NCBI RefSeq assembly: GCF_003703975.1
Contig: NZ_QTJY01000003.1
Coordinates: 124,001-188,000, forward strand
From: Larkinella soli
GTDB lineage: Bacteria; Bacteroidota; Bacteroidia; Cytophagales; Spirosomataceae
Direction: 5' to 3'
Length of the DNA stretch: 64,000 bases
Part shown: one piece after another, positions 1 to 7,847 of the stretch
Layout of the letters: every line of letters begins with the position of its first letter
How positions within the stretch are numbered: position 1 is the stretch's first letter
Position numbers and translations under genes: made by a program
Notes under the pieces: generated by a model
The model's database searches: none
Seen by the model: the letters and a program-made list of their open reading frames with translations, nothing else
Told to the model about the DNA's origin: nothing

Positions 1-25
1 ATTAGGAGTATAAACGAAGCCGATT

Positions 26-358
26 ATGTCACTTCTCCACCTGCCTGTCCCTGACATGGAGGCACTACGCGAGGCTGAAAAGCAGAGAATTAAGTTCCTG
101 AAGATGGTAGGTTACCCCGAACGGATTAGCCACTGGCTCAAAGATGTGACTGCCTATCAGCGAATGGAGTACGATTATCTTATGGATTGCGAGTCGCTGG
201 CCTTGTTCGTTGAACTACGCTTTGCAGGGAAGAAGCCGAAAGGGTTCCGCGATGCGGACGACGCTCGGTTCTCTTTCGGTCGGTTGCCGGATAGAGTGCG
301 TAAGTTTAGGGTCTACTCGGACAAGGTACGGCTTTTGGATAGCTACGAAGATTGGTAA
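26..358 (+). CDS. Hypothetical phage-region protein
   Basis: This is a 110-residue soluble protein with no recognised domain, rich in charged residues and ending SYEDW. It and the next gene are on the plus strand, against the direction of the head genes beside them. The downstream start codon begins two bases after this stop, so the two are probably cotranscribed. It could be an independently expressed accessory gene inside the late region. Function is unknown. Confidence 0.6.
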   Translation: MSLLHLPVPDMEALREAEKQRIKFLKMVGYPERISHWLKDVTAYQRMEYDYLMDCESLALFVELRFAGKKPKGFRDADDARFSFGRLPDRVRKFRVYSDKVRLLDSYEDW

Positions 359-359
359 C

Positions 360-683
360 ATGGGAAGAAGTAACCTGCCTGCCACCTCATCAGGCTTTAA
401 CGCCGACGATCAGGAGATCATCGACCTGGTTACGCCACTGATGCAATACATGGTGGACATTAACGACACGTACATGCGTTTTCGGTTTCCGCGTGGGGTA
501 CTGTCTCACGAAATCAGAATCAGGCAATTAACCCGGCTCTTTAAGGAGATTACTATTGATCTTGACGACTACAGGTACGGGGGTGGGCTAAATCCGGGGG
601 ATGCCGCCACCTACACGTTTTACTTTCGTTCCCGCACTACTTTGCCCGGGCCGCCGCCAGCGTCCGGGTTGCTCCCTGCTTGA
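360..683 (+). CDS. Hypothetical phage-region protein
   Basis: This is a 107-residue product starting at the ATG just after the upstream stop (MGRSNLPATS). That start is preferred to an upstream in-frame start lying wholly inside the previous gene. The middle is acidic and helix-prone (about residues 15-75). The proline-rich last 25 residues overlap the 3' end of the opposite-strand gene at 637-876, so the natural C-terminus is less certain. No domain recognised. Confidence 0.45.
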   Translation: MGRSNLPATSSGFNADDQEIIDLVTPLMQYMVDINDTYMRFRFPRGVLSHEIRIRQLTRLFKEITIDLDDYRYGGGLNPGDAATYTFYFRSRTTLPGPPPASGLLPA

Positions 684-876
684 CCGGAGAATTGGCGTTA
701 TACCGCTTGATGAAGGCGTCGAACTTGACGGACAGGTAAAACCCATACCGCACGAAAAAAAGCTCCTGAGCAGCCTCAAAAGCGTCTTCCCGGCTGGCTT
801 TGTGAATCTCCCGCTTGCACTTCTCGTAGAGCGTCACGAAAGCGTCGTAATCCGTCGGTCGTTTGTTTTGCGTCAT
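637..876 (-). CDS. Hypothetical small phage protein
   Basis: A 79-residue basic, helical-looking protein (MTQNKRPTDY...). It is the leftmost minus-strand gene of the block and lies four bases downstream of the next minus gene, as in the rest of the operon. Its 3' end overlaps the convergent plus-strand gene by 47 bases. No motif assigns a function; placement after the head morphogenesis genes is the only clue. Confidence 0.6.
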   Translation of the reverse strand: MTQNKRPTDYDAFVTLYEKCKREIHKASREDAFEAAQELFFVRYGFYLSVKFDAFIKRYNANSPVKQGATRTLAAARAK

Positions 877-879
877 AGG

Positions 880-1119
880 TTACAAGTCGAATTTGTCCCC
901 GAGTCTGGCCCGGATGATGATGTACTCCGTCTGGGCGTCCGAACCTGGACTCATGTGCAGTATCTTTTCGCCTAATTCGTCGTAGAGGTCACGGGCCTCG
1001 TCGAGGGTCATGTCTGCCCGGCTGGTCTGAATGTCCAATAACAGAAGATCCAAAGCCGTACAGGTGTCCTGAATCCTTTTTCTGAGCCGCCAAACGGCGT
1101 TCGGGTCAATTTGCGTCAT
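880..1119 (-). CDS. Hypothetical small phage protein
   Basis: A 79-residue protein beginning MTQIDPNAVW. This internal ATG is chosen because it forms an ATGA overlap with the stop of the upstream gene (1,116-1,119), the coupling used throughout this operon. A longer in-frame extension would lie entirely over the upstream gene. The product looks mainly helical, without cysteines clustered for metal binding. Function unknown. Confidence 0.6.
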   Translation of the reverse strand: MTQIDPNAVWRLRKRIQDTCTALDLLLLDIQTSRADMTLDEARDLYDELGEKILHMSPGSDAQTEYIIIRARLGDKFDL

Positions 1120-1286
1120 AGGTGGTTCAGAATGTTTTTCACAGCATACATGAGAATGCCTAAGCCTAACGTAAAGGTCAATGACCCAAAGGCCAGAGCC
1201 AGCATTCCGTAAGTGCCGGGGCCGACTTTGACGACACGCATAGGCGGACGCGGTGGGGCAGGTTTGGGAGTCTCTAAATTGTTCAT
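1116..1286 (-). CDS. Small single-span membrane protein
   Basis: A 56-residue protein starting MNNLETPKPA, with a proline-rich N-terminus and one hydrophobic segment (about residues 26-50, YGMLALAFGS onward) ending near NHL. The start is chosen because its ATG overlaps the upstream stop as ATGA at 1,283-1,286, and the gene's own stop overlaps the next ATG the same way. Among head genes it could be a membrane accessory or lysis-related protein, but nothing in the sequence decides this. Confidence 0.55.
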   Translation of the reverse strand: MNNLETPKPAPPRPPMRVVKVGPGTYGMLALAFGSLTFTLGLGILMYAVKNILNHL

Positions 1287-1510
1287 TTTCGCATCCAGTT
1301 TGGGCATGGATTTGCCCGGTAGTACTTACCATCCTTGCCGAAATCCCAAACGCTACTGGTTTCTCGCATTAGTGGCAGGACTTCCTTTTCCCGAATCAGA
1401 GCCTGTTTGGCTTTTCGGCGGTAAGAACGATTAGCGAACCGTTTACAGTCCTTTTCGCTGTCGCAGGTCGTAATCGCGATGTAAGGTTTTTTCTTTCTGC
1501 TTCTGCTCAT
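1283..1510 (-). CDS. Small basic phage protein
   Basis: A 75-residue strongly basic protein starting MSRSRKKKPY. It has an arginine/lysine-rich first half (CKRFANRSYRRK) and a C-terminus with YRANPCPNW. Small proteins opening with this SRSRKK pattern are frequent in phages, usually without assigned function. Nucleic-acid binding is plausible from composition only. The longer in-frame start covers the neighbouring gene and was rejected. Confidence 0.6.
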   Translation of the reverse strand: MSRSRKKKPYIAITTCDSEKDCKRFANRSYRRKAKQALIREKEVLPLMRETSSVWDFGKDGKYYRANPCPNWMRK

Positions 1511-1511
1511 G

Positions 1512-1730
1512 TCAGTAAGAATGCTCGAAGTCGATTTTCGTGAGTTCGTCCCGTTCGTTGAAGTGGAAGGTGATAATCGAGTATTCAGGCCCGCCAAAGG
1601 TCAACCAAGACAGTTCTTCGTGGCTACCCTCCAGCCGAATGCGGTTTAGAAGTTCCATGTATTCGTAGTCCAGTTCGGCGTCGTATAGCGCCCCGCGAAT
1701 CTGGTCTAACTTGGTTGGGAAGGTGTTCAT
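1512..1730 (-). CDS. Hypothetical small acidic phage protein
   Basis: A 72-residue acidic protein (MNTFPTKLDQ...). Its start overlaps the stop of the head morphogenesis gene as ATGA, so it is probably translated by coupling from it. No domain or membrane segment is visible. Its position makes a head-assembly accessory role possible, but this is only positional inference. Confidence 0.6.
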   Translation of the reverse strand: MNTFPTKLDQIRGALYDAELDYEYMELLNRIRLEGSHEELSWLTFGGPEYSIITFHFNERDELTKIDFEHSY

Positions 1731-2608
1731 ACCGTTTCTTCGCTTAGTTCCTGCATCAACTCCCCGGCCGCCAGCCGCTGCGGGATGTCGGGTTTAGGGG
1801 CCAGCACCGGCAGCCCGTTCCGCATCTTGGGTACATACGAAACGGCACATCGACACGAGACCACATTAGCCGCCCCTCCCGCCGGGTCGCCGGGGTATTT
1901 CATCTTCCGCCCTCCGACCACAAACAGCGCATCCTTCGGAATCGGAGGCTTGCCGAGCATGGCCCGGTGGGCGGGGCGGGTTCTCGAATCCCCCGTGGCA
2001 ATCCAGACTTTTTCCAGCACCAGCCCCGTACTTTCGGCCCCCATCTGCGCCCCCAGGTTTGCGGCCCGCGTCGTCTCGGTGCGGGCGATCAGCAGCGCCC
2101 GGTTACGCATCGCCCTGCCGCCCAAAACCTCTCGGATCAGCCTTGCCGTGGCCCGGATGTCGAGCCGGTCGGTAGCCGCCCGCGTCAGCGCGTCGCGGAT
2201 CAGCCGCCGGGTGGTGACGGTGATCTGCTGTACGCGGCTGGCCGTGTCTTTGTCGGCCATCAGGGTACGCATCAACTCCTGCCACTTGCGGGAGAAGAAG
2301 CCGGCGGAGAACAGCACCGATTCCCGCTTCATGGCAAACCGCACCCGCTCCCGGACGAGGTGGAACTCCCGTTCAGCGGCGGCGGGGCCGACGGCGTTGT
2401 AGATTTCCTCAATGAGACGGTATACGGCTTCACGGGTAATACGATTCTCGGCTGAGGCTGGCCCGCCTTCACCACCGGACACTGCATCCTGCACCTGCTG
2501 GAGCCATTCCCGCAACACACGGGCGGCAATTCGGTAGGCGCGTCGTTCCATGCGCCGCTGGAATCGGCTGGCTTCTTTGGCGTATCGTCGTTGTTCATGG
2601 GCGGTCAT
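1727..2608 (-). CDS. Phage head morphogenesis protein (MuF-type minor capsid protein)
   Basis: A 293-residue protein with a basic, helical N-terminal half and a C-terminal MuF-type domain. The recognisable pieces are LIARTETTRAANLG (about residues 173-186), TGDSRTRPAH (205-214) and the final NVVSCRCAV (248-256), the usual SPP1 gp7/Mu F signature. In known phages these minor head proteins sit with the portal during procapsid assembly. Here the gene lies downstream of terminase and portal as expected, but is separated from the portal by a cassette of small genes. It starts in an overlap with the upstream gene and ends in one with the downstream gene. Confidence 0.88.
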   Translation of the reverse strand: MTAHEQRRYAKEASRFQRRMERRAYRIAARVLREWLQQVQDAVSGGEGGPASAENRITREAVYRLIEEIYNAVGPAAAEREFHLVRERVRFAMKRESVLFSAGFFSRKWQELMRTLMADKDTASRVQQITVTTRRLIRDALTRAATDRLDIRATARLIREVLGGRAMRNRALLIARTETTRAANLGAQMGAESTGLVLEKVWIATGDSRTRPAHRAMLGKPPIPKDALFVVGGRKMKYPGDPAGGAANVVSCRCAVSYVPKMRNGLPVLAPKPDIPQRLAAGELMQELSEETV

Positions 2609-2871
2609 CTAAATTCGTTAGGATAGTCTCTTCGTAGAATCCTCCAACCCAAAACATTCTGAAGGGCATGAATACCGTCCACCCATTGCCGCATTTCGTC
2701 AGGATGAGTGGTAGGCTCTTTAATAAAAAGGTTGTGCGCCTTTACGATCAGGTTCATGATCTCCCGTTCTTGTGGCGTGTAGGGCTTAGCCTTTTCGGCC
2801 TCGTCCCACTCTTTAGCCATTTGAGTCAATCGGCCGCTGGTATCAATGTATTCGGGGTTTTCAACTTGCAT
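2605..2871 (-). CDS. Hypothetical small phage protein
   Basis: An 88-residue helical protein starting MQVENPEYID; a longer in-frame start would lie over the upstream gene. The second half (MRQWVDGIHALQNVLGWRIL) looks like a helical hairpin of a type common in small phage proteins. A comparison with the Acb2/Tad1-type anti-defence hairpin was considered, but the match by eye is too weak to call. The stop overlaps the MuF gene start. Confidence 0.6.
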   Translation of the reverse strand: MQVENPEYIDTSGRLTQMAKEWDEAEKAKPYTPQEREIMNLIVKAHNLFIKEPTTHPDEMRQWVDGIHALQNVLGWRILRRDYPNEFR

Positions 2872-2873
2872 AC

Positions 2874-3182
2874 CTATTCCCGTTTGAGTGCTTCCATCAA
2901 CTCGTCCAGCGTCCCGAACAACTCCGACTCCCGGCAGGGCGGGACACCCTCGCCCTGAAAGTAGACCCAGTGATCCTGCGCGAAGACGATGCACGACACG
3001 GGCCGGCAGACGGGCGTTTCCCCGTCGAGCGTCCAGACCCCCTGCCCGACGTGGTAGCGGGGCTTGGGGGCTTCCTGTAGGGCGGTCAGCAGGTCAGCCG
3101 CTTCCGGCTCGGCTTCGTCGCCCCCCGGCCAGATGTCCCGCAGGGGCTTCAGGGGCTGGCTGGTGTCTTTGTCGGGCTTCAT
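2874..3182 (-). CDS. Hypothetical small phage protein
   Basis: A 102-residue protein (MKPDKDTSQP...). Residues 40-85 (YHVGQGVWTLDGE...QDHWVYFQGEGVPPC) suggest a small beta-rich domain, followed by a short helix. The start overlaps the stop of the HELAH-motif gene by four bases. No enzyme motif is visible and function is unknown. Confidence 0.6.
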   Translation of the reverse strand: MKPDKDTSQPLKPLRDIWPGGDEAEPEAADLLTALQEAPKPRYHVGQGVWTLDGETPVCRPVSCIVFAQDHWVYFQGEGVPPCRESELFGTLDELMEALKRE

Positions 3183-3703
3183 GGTTGAAAAAGGTCGTCT
3201 TGTACGTACCCATCCATGTACTCTCTCAGAAAATCAAGATGCTCGGTGTTGAAATAGGCCCCAAAATGGTCAACCCCCAACGGCGCATCCCTGTGAATCA
3301 GGTTGTATAGGTAAAAGGCCATTGATTCGGCTTCCTGCTCCATCCTGGCCCACCACGAGAGTTCAACGTTCGCTGCGACAAACTTGCCTTCCTCAGCCTG
3401 AATCGCGTGGGCCAGTTCGTGGTAAAGGGTCGGCAGTCCGCCCTCCCTGTAGGCAATCACCCGGTTATAGGTGTCACAGTAGCCGCTTACATTACGCTCA
3501 GTGCTTTCAAAGTCGTACCCGCTAAGTACACCAACGATTTCGGCAAACGGCGCGTCGGCCTTGAGTCGTTTGCGGAATGTTTTAATCTTGGCGTTAGCGG
3601 CCTTTAAAACCCCTTTGTCAATAAGACGGAATGACGGCGCATCCAACAACAACGTACCGCTATTGGTAAAGGCCTTGCGTTGCAACAGTTCAAAGTTGCT
3701 CAT
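3179..3703 (-). CDS. Putative zinc metallopeptidase-like protein (HELAH motif)
   Basis: A 174-residue protein with a clear HExxH zinc-binding motif, LYHELAHAIQ (about residues 93-102), and downstream glutamates (EQEAESMAFY) that could give the third ligand. Many small phage and toxin-antitoxin-associated metallopeptidases have only this motif in common. The ATG at 3,703 forms a TGATG overlap with the upstream stop and is preferred to the GTG one codon earlier. It lies between portal and MuF genes, so a role in head maturation, peptidoglycan handling or an ImmA-like regulatory cleavage are all possible. Confidence 0.6.
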   Translation of the reverse strand: MSNFELLQRKAFTNSGTLLLDAPSFRLIDKGVLKAANAKIKTFRKRLKADAPFAEIVGVLSGYDFESTERNVSGYCDTYNRVIAYREGGLPTLYHELAHAIQAEEGKFVAANVELSWWARMEQEAESMAFYLYNLIHRDAPLGVDHFGAYFNTEHLDFLREYMDGYVQDDLFQP

Positions 3704-3897
3704 CACTTCAGTTCTCGTATCGTTCCATCACTGCACCGCTCGCCGATCACCCGGCAGTAGCCGAGGTCGTGGTTGCGGCAGAAGTTCTGAGCCGCTTGGG
3801 CATCGTCGGCCCACACGTCCGGCCCTCTAAAGCGGCGCGGCCCTTCGTGGGGCTGGTCGGGGTCAATGGCTTGGATTTCGGTGGCGTAGGGGTTCAT
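3703..3897 (-). CDS. Hypothetical small phage protein
   Basis: A 64-residue protein (MNPYATEIQA...) with two cysteines (residues near 39 and 55) and a conserved-looking centre, VWADDAQAAQNFCRNHDLGYCRVIG. Its stop overlaps the start of the HELAH gene (TGATG), indicating translational coupling. No known domain. Confidence 0.55.
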   Translation of the reverse strand: MNPYATEIQAIDPDQPHEGPRRFRGPDVWADDAQAAQNFCRNHDLGYCRVIGERCSDGTIRELK

Positions 3898-3906
3898 GGT
3901 CGGTTG

Positions 3907-4182
3907 TTATAGGTAATACTCCATATCAAACAGCTTCAACTTGGCATCTAACTCAAAGGGCGGATTAGGCCACGGGGCCAAGAAATGATGCCCGAACATC
4001 TTAATGAAGCACCAAAACTGGAAAAGCACATAGCCCTCTGCATCCACCTCTGAATAGTAGACTTCTAAGGTCTTTTGCAGTTCCACGGACAGGAATCCAT
4101 CTTCGTAAGCCTTCCACTCCACAAATCCTTCGGGCGTGAGCTTGACCTTGATGTAGTCGTTAAAGTTGAATTTCTGTTCCAT
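3907..4182 (-). CDS. Hypothetical phage protein
   Basis: A 91-residue aromatic-rich protein (MEQKFNFNDY...) with KLTPEGFVEWKAYE and a hydrophobic segment, VLFQFWCFIKMFGHHFL, which is probably core rather than a membrane span. It is spaced nine bases from its downstream neighbour. Function unknown. Confidence 0.55.
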   Translation of the reverse strand: MEQKFNFNDYIKVKLTPEGFVEWKAYEDGFLSVELQKTLEVYYSEVDAEGYVLFQFWCFIKMFGHHFLAPWPNPPFELDAKLKLFDMEYYL

Positions 4183-4185
4183 GCC

Positions 4186-4437
4186 TTACGCCGCCCGCCC
4201 GTTTAAGTGCGCCCCTTCCATTTCCACCCCCGCCTTCGCTTCCGACAGCACCAGATCATGCGTCCCCATGTCGTACTTTGCCCCGCAGACCGAGCAGAGG
4301 GCTTCGATCTTGCCGAGGATGAACTGGTCGGCCACGCGGTCGATGATGCCGTCCTGCCCCAGCAGTTTGGCGTGGGTGTCCTTGCGCTGGCGCACCAGCT
4401 TTCTGAGTTCGGTTTCAACCTGGTCTTTGGTTCTCAT
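4186..4437 (-). CDS. Hypothetical small phage protein with one CxxC pair
   Basis: An 83-residue protein with a helical, charged first half (MRTKDQVETELRKLVRQRK) and one CSVCGAK pair near residue 48. A single CxxC could bind zinc only by dimerising or with other ligands. The gene lies three bases upstream of the following gene. No family recognised. Confidence 0.55.
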   Translation of the reverse strand: MRTKDQVETELRKLVRQRKDTHAKLLGQDGIIDRVADQFILGKIEALCSVCGAKYDMGTHDLVLSEAKAGVEMEGAHLNGRAA

Positions 4438-4452
4438 ATCGGGGCAATGGGT

Positions 4453-4770
4453 TCACACAAAAAGGGTTTCAGATGGTAAAGGTCGTTTGGCACCGAAGTT
4501 GAAGTTGAAGAACAGCAGATCAACTTCCATCGTGTACCGGGTGCTTCCTATCCACTTGAAGCGCCGAAATCCGAGCAGACTGCGACGCTCACTACAGTTG
4601 CCAACGTTGATCGGATAGCCGACCGAAAGTACACGCAATTCGTTGGAGTGCCCCACATCAAACTTCAGCAACCCCAGATGGTATTTGCCTATCCAGATAC
4701 CTCCTATGATGATTGCGACTTCCATAGCCTTCCCGTTTAATTCCCTAATAAGATACTCAAAAACAGGCAC
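4453..4770 (-). CDS. Hypothetical phage protein
   Basis: The frame encodes 105 residues from a GTG at 4,770. An ATG at 4,725 (MEVAIIIGGIW) with a GGGAAGG stretch just upstream is an equally plausible start and would give 90 residues. The sequence looks beta-rich (VAIIIGGIWIGKYHLG...MEVDLLFFNFNFG). It follows the portal gene by a few bases. Unknown function. Confidence 0.45.
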   Translation of the reverse strand: MPVFEYLIRELNGKAMEVAIIIGGIWIGKYHLGLLKFDVGHSNELRVLSVGYPINVGNCSERRSLLGFRRFKWIGSTRYTMEVDLLFFNFNFGAKRPLPSETLFV

Positions 4771-4775
4771 ATATC

Positions 4776-6149
4776 CTAATAACTTCCATCGTTTTCCGGC
4801 ACTTCATTCTGCCCCGGCTGCATCCCGTATTCCGACATCGGCGTGAAGCCCGAAGGCACCCACCGCTCGTTCATCAGGGGGTTGCTGGCGTCTTCCTCAT
4901 ACTGCATCGCCGCCAGCCGCTGGTTGGGCGTCAGCCACCACGCTTTCGTCAGCCGGTCGACCATCTTGTCCATGTCCTCCTGCATCTCGGGGAAGTCCGT
5001 CACGTCGCAGTCGACAAAGTACCGCTTTCCGCCCCGGTTGAACGGCTCAAACGCCCGGTTCAGATCGTCCCTCAGCGACATGAGCCGGGGGATCACCGCG
5101 TCGACGATAGCGGCTTTCTTGGCCTCGTTGCGGTTGTTGAACGTGGCGTCGGCCCCAAACAGCCGGTGGTCCAGCCCGTAGACGTTGCAGAAGTCGCGCA
5201 GGGCGAAGCTGCGGGCTTCCTGCAAGGCCAGGTCTTTGGGCGACAGGCCCAGGTTCATCCACTTCAGCCCTACGCTCGATACGTGGATGCCGCCGACCTT
5301 GCTGCCAATGTTGTATTCAATCTGCGCCGCCTGATCCTCAGTGAGCGACTCCATCAACTTGTCGTCCAGCGTCAGAATGCCCTTCGGTCCGCCGTTCTGA
5401 TACTGGGTGATGCTCTGCTTCTTGGCGTCATTGCCCTCCTGAAGCGAGAAGGCCAGCACCTCCAGCGGAGACAACCCTTCCAGTTCAGCCCCGTAGCCTT
5501 CAATCGAGGGGCGGAAGTTGTGGCTGTAGATCATCTGCTCGGGCGTAAAATCCTCCTGCCAGGGGGTAAACCTGAAACCCTTGATCTGCCCGTAGTTATC
5601 CCCAGCCTTTATCTCCATCAGCGGTGAGGGGTAGATGTACAGCTCCTGCGGCTCTAACGCCCCCGAGTTGACGCGGATGAACCGCTTACCGCTCAGCAGC
5701 TCGTAGCCGATGGCGGCCTCGCGGAAGCTCAGGCCCGTCTGGTAGGGGTTGGGCCGCTCCAAAAGGTTCTTGATCGGGTGGTCGCCGTCGACCTCCTCCA
5801 GCGCTTTGGTGCGCATCAGCTTGGCCGCCTTCAGACTCTCCGAGGTGGCGTCCTCGCCGGTCAGCGTCTTGTACGAGCGCAGCGACTTCTCATCGCGCAC
5901 CTGGTAGAGATAGAACGGCGCCCGCATGGCCTTGCGGATGATGAAGGTCACCACGCTGTAGAGGTCGGAGTTCTTCAGGTAGCCCTCATCGATCAGCGTA
6001 CCGACCTTCCAGTCGTAGAGTTGCAGACGGCCGTTGGCGACCACGTAGGAGAAGCGGGCGCGGGGGCCGGGACCGGGCTGGAAGACCTCGGCTTTCAGGT
6101 GGGGCGTCAGACCAAAGACCTTCGCGGCCGTGCGTTGGAGTGCATTCAT
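4776..6149 (-). CDS. Phage portal protein (HK97 family)
   Basis: A 457-residue protein, the usual size for HK97-type portals. The recognisable core includes NLLERPNPYQTGLSFREA, YELLSGKRFIRVN, ELYIYPSPLMEI and the later QYQNGGPKGIL region. In known phages twelve copies form the ring through which DNA is packaged. Its ATG overlaps the stop of the large terminase gene (ATGA at 6,146-6,149), the standard order. Small genes rather than a capsid protease follow, which is unusual. Confidence 0.93.
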   Translation of the reverse strand: MNALQRTAAKVFGLTPHLKAEVFQPGPGPRARFSYVVANGRLQLYDWKVGTLIDEGYLKNSDLYSVVTFIIRKAMRAPFYLYQVRDEKSLRSYKTLTGEDATSESLKAAKLMRTKALEEVDGDHPIKNLLERPNPYQTGLSFREAAIGYELLSGKRFIRVNSGALEPQELYIYPSPLMEIKAGDNYGQIKGFRFTPWQEDFTPEQMIYSHNFRPSIEGYGAELEGLSPLEVLAFSLQEGNDAKKQSITQYQNGGPKGILTLDDKLMESLTEDQAAQIEYNIGSKVGGIHVSSVGLKWMNLGLSPKDLALQEARSFALRDFCNVYGLDHRLFGADATFNNRNEAKKAAIVDAVIPRLMSLRDDLNRAFEPFNRGGKRYFVDCDVTDFPEMQEDMDKMVDRLTKAWWLTPNQRLAAMQYEEDASNPLMNERWVPSGFTPMSEYGMQPGQNEVPENDGSY

Positions 6150-7489
6150 CGGAATACCAATTCTTTTTTCGGTTTCAGTTCAAACCATTCGCGGAACATA
6201 AGCGTGTCGCCCCCGTCCGGTGAACGGCCAATCAACTCTTTGACCTTCTCTTTGGGCACCACCGCCCGTTTGCCGTCCTTGTCCATGTCCTTCTGCTTCA
6301 CCTGCTCTAAGTCCTGAATCAGCCGCTCCTTCTCTTCGGTGGGCATGGGGCAGGCGATGTAAACGCCCCCGTGGTTGATGCGGTCGGCGAGCCGGTAGTA
6401 GCACTGCGCCTTCAGGTTGGCGTAGTTGGGTTTTACGCGCCCCTGGGGGGTGGCCTCCTCCAGCGGCGAAGAGCCGTTGAGAAAGCCCTTGATGGCCTTG
6501 CGCTTGTAGTCGCGGAAGATGTCGAACACCCCGCCCCCAACGCCGTCCTCATCGACGATCACATGGGAGGCCGGCACGTTGTGCTTGGTCATCAGGGCTT
6601 CGATCTGGTCGGCCAGATGGGTCATGCTGCACTTGGGCAGGCTGTGCCAGCCGATGATGCGCCAGCCCGACCAGACGGCGATTTTGGCCGCATCGCCCCC
6701 GAAGCGGGCCGCATCGCAGGTGATGTACTTCTCGCCCTCGGCTACGAAATCGTTCTTCCAGAGGTCTAAAATCGCGTCGTATTCGATCAATGCCGCCGGG
6801 TCTGAGTCATATTCCCAGTTGCCGTACAAAAGGCGCTCCTTGCTGGCTTTGTCGAGCGTATGCAGGTTGTTGATGTAGTGGCGCGAGATGTGCGGGTTGT
6901 CCGTCACCAGCGAGGGCACGAAGGCCCGGTCATGCGGCATCTGCTGGGCTTTGAACGGCCGGTAGAACGACTCATAGGCCCAGCCCTTCGCCGGGTTGCA
7001 GGTCATCAGCAGTTTGGGTTTGAGTCCGAACTCGTCGAGCTTGTAGCGGATGCGGGACTTAACGATGTTCTTGGCCTTCTCGGTGATCTGGTTGGCCTCA
7101 TCGATAAAAGCCCCGGTTACTTCCAGAGAACCGAGGCTGTCAAAGTTGGGGTCGGACGGGTAGGCAAACAGGTCTTTCAGCAGGATTTCCGAACCACCGG
7201 AAAAGCGAATCACCCCGGCGTTCTCCCTGTACTGGTAGTCCACGTCGGCCACAAGTCCCTCGCGGGCGGCGATTTCAAAAAACGTCTTCAGCGTCGTTTC
7301 CTTCAAGGTTTTCAGCACCGCCCGGCCCATGAGCCACCGGCTGCCGGGGTATTCGTAACAGTTGAAGATGAGCCAGAAGCAGCCCAGCGCGGATTTACCG
7401 CCCCCGGCCGCCCCACCGTAGAGCAGTTCGGTGATGGCCTCGCTTTCGAGCAGGTCAATGGCCCGCGTCTGCTTCTGGGTCAGGTTCAT
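6146..7489 (-). CDS. Phage terminase large subunit
   Basis: A 447-residue DNA-packaging motor. The ATPase part has Walker A GGAAGGGKS (residues 25-33) and Walker B GAFIDEAN (126-133). The nuclease part shows YITCDAARFGGD, with the acidic residue near 259, and VIVDEDGVGGG near 311-320, the pattern of the RNase H-like terminase nuclease. It cuts concatemeric DNA and drives it through the portal encoded next. Its 5' end overlaps the small terminase gene by about 35 bases, suggesting coupled translation. Confidence 0.96.
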   Translation of the reverse strand: MNLTQKQTRAIDLLESEAITELLYGGAAGGGKSALGCFWLIFNCYEYPGSRWLMGRAVLKTLKETTLKTFFEIAAREGLVADVDYQYRENAGVIRFSGGSEILLKDLFAYPSDPNFDSLGSLEVTGAFIDEANQITEKAKNIVKSRIRYKLDEFGLKPKLLMTCNPAKGWAYESFYRPFKAQQMPHDRAFVPSLVTDNPHISRHYINNLHTLDKASKERLLYGNWEYDSDPAALIEYDAILDLWKNDFVAEGEKYITCDAARFGGDAAKIAVWSGWRIIGWHSLPKCSMTHLADQIEALMTKHNVPASHVIVDEDGVGGGVFDIFRDYKRKAIKGFLNGSSPLEEATPQGRVKPNYANLKAQCYYRLADRINHGGVYIACPMPTEEKERLIQDLEQVKQKDMDKDGKRAVVPKEKVKELIGRSPDGGDTLMFREWFELKPKKELVFR

Positions 7490-7820
7490 TCCCGTAGTCT
7501 TTCACCATGCGTACTGTCCGCACCGATAGCTCCCCGCCGAGGTTCACGTCCTGTTTGGGCAGCCCGTAGGCCGAGTCCATCAAGGCCTTGTAGGCGCTCG
7601 TGTCCCCGCTGCGGGCTTTCTTGATCAGCGCCAGGGTCATGATGTCCTCCTCACTGAGCTGTTCCTGCTGGCCCGTAATGGGGTTTTTCACCTTCTCCTG
7701 CGCCTCGAGCCACTTGCGGGCAATAGTCGAACGGTTGCGGCTGCCGGGGGGTCTCCCCGCCGGATTTCCCGACTCCCCGGGTTCCAGCCGGATCAGCGTA
7801 CCGCCGTTTTTGCCTGCCAT
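7455..7820 (-). CDS. Phage terminase small subunit-like protein (DUF5681)
   Basis: A 121-residue protein with the N-terminal signature GESGNPAGRPPGSRNRST, typical of DUF5681 proteins encoded directly before large terminases. By position it is the DNA-recognition subunit of the packaging complex. The ATG giving MAGKNGG is chosen; a GTG three codons upstream is possible. It overlaps the large terminase gene by about 35 bases. Confidence 0.85.
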   Translation of the reverse strand: MAGKNGGTLIRLEPGESGNPAGRPPGSRNRSTIARKWLEAQEKVKNPITGQQEQLSEEDIMTLALIKKARSGDTSAYKALMDSAYGLPKQDVNLGGELSVRTVRMVKDYGNEPDPEADAGH

Positions 7821-7847
7821 CGTTTTCACGTTGTATTCACGTTGTTG

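Noticed and set aside
2605-2871. Possible Acb2/Tad1-type anti-defence hairpin protein
   Set aside because: Size and helical hairpin shape fit, but the residue pattern by eye does not match the known signature well enough to name it.
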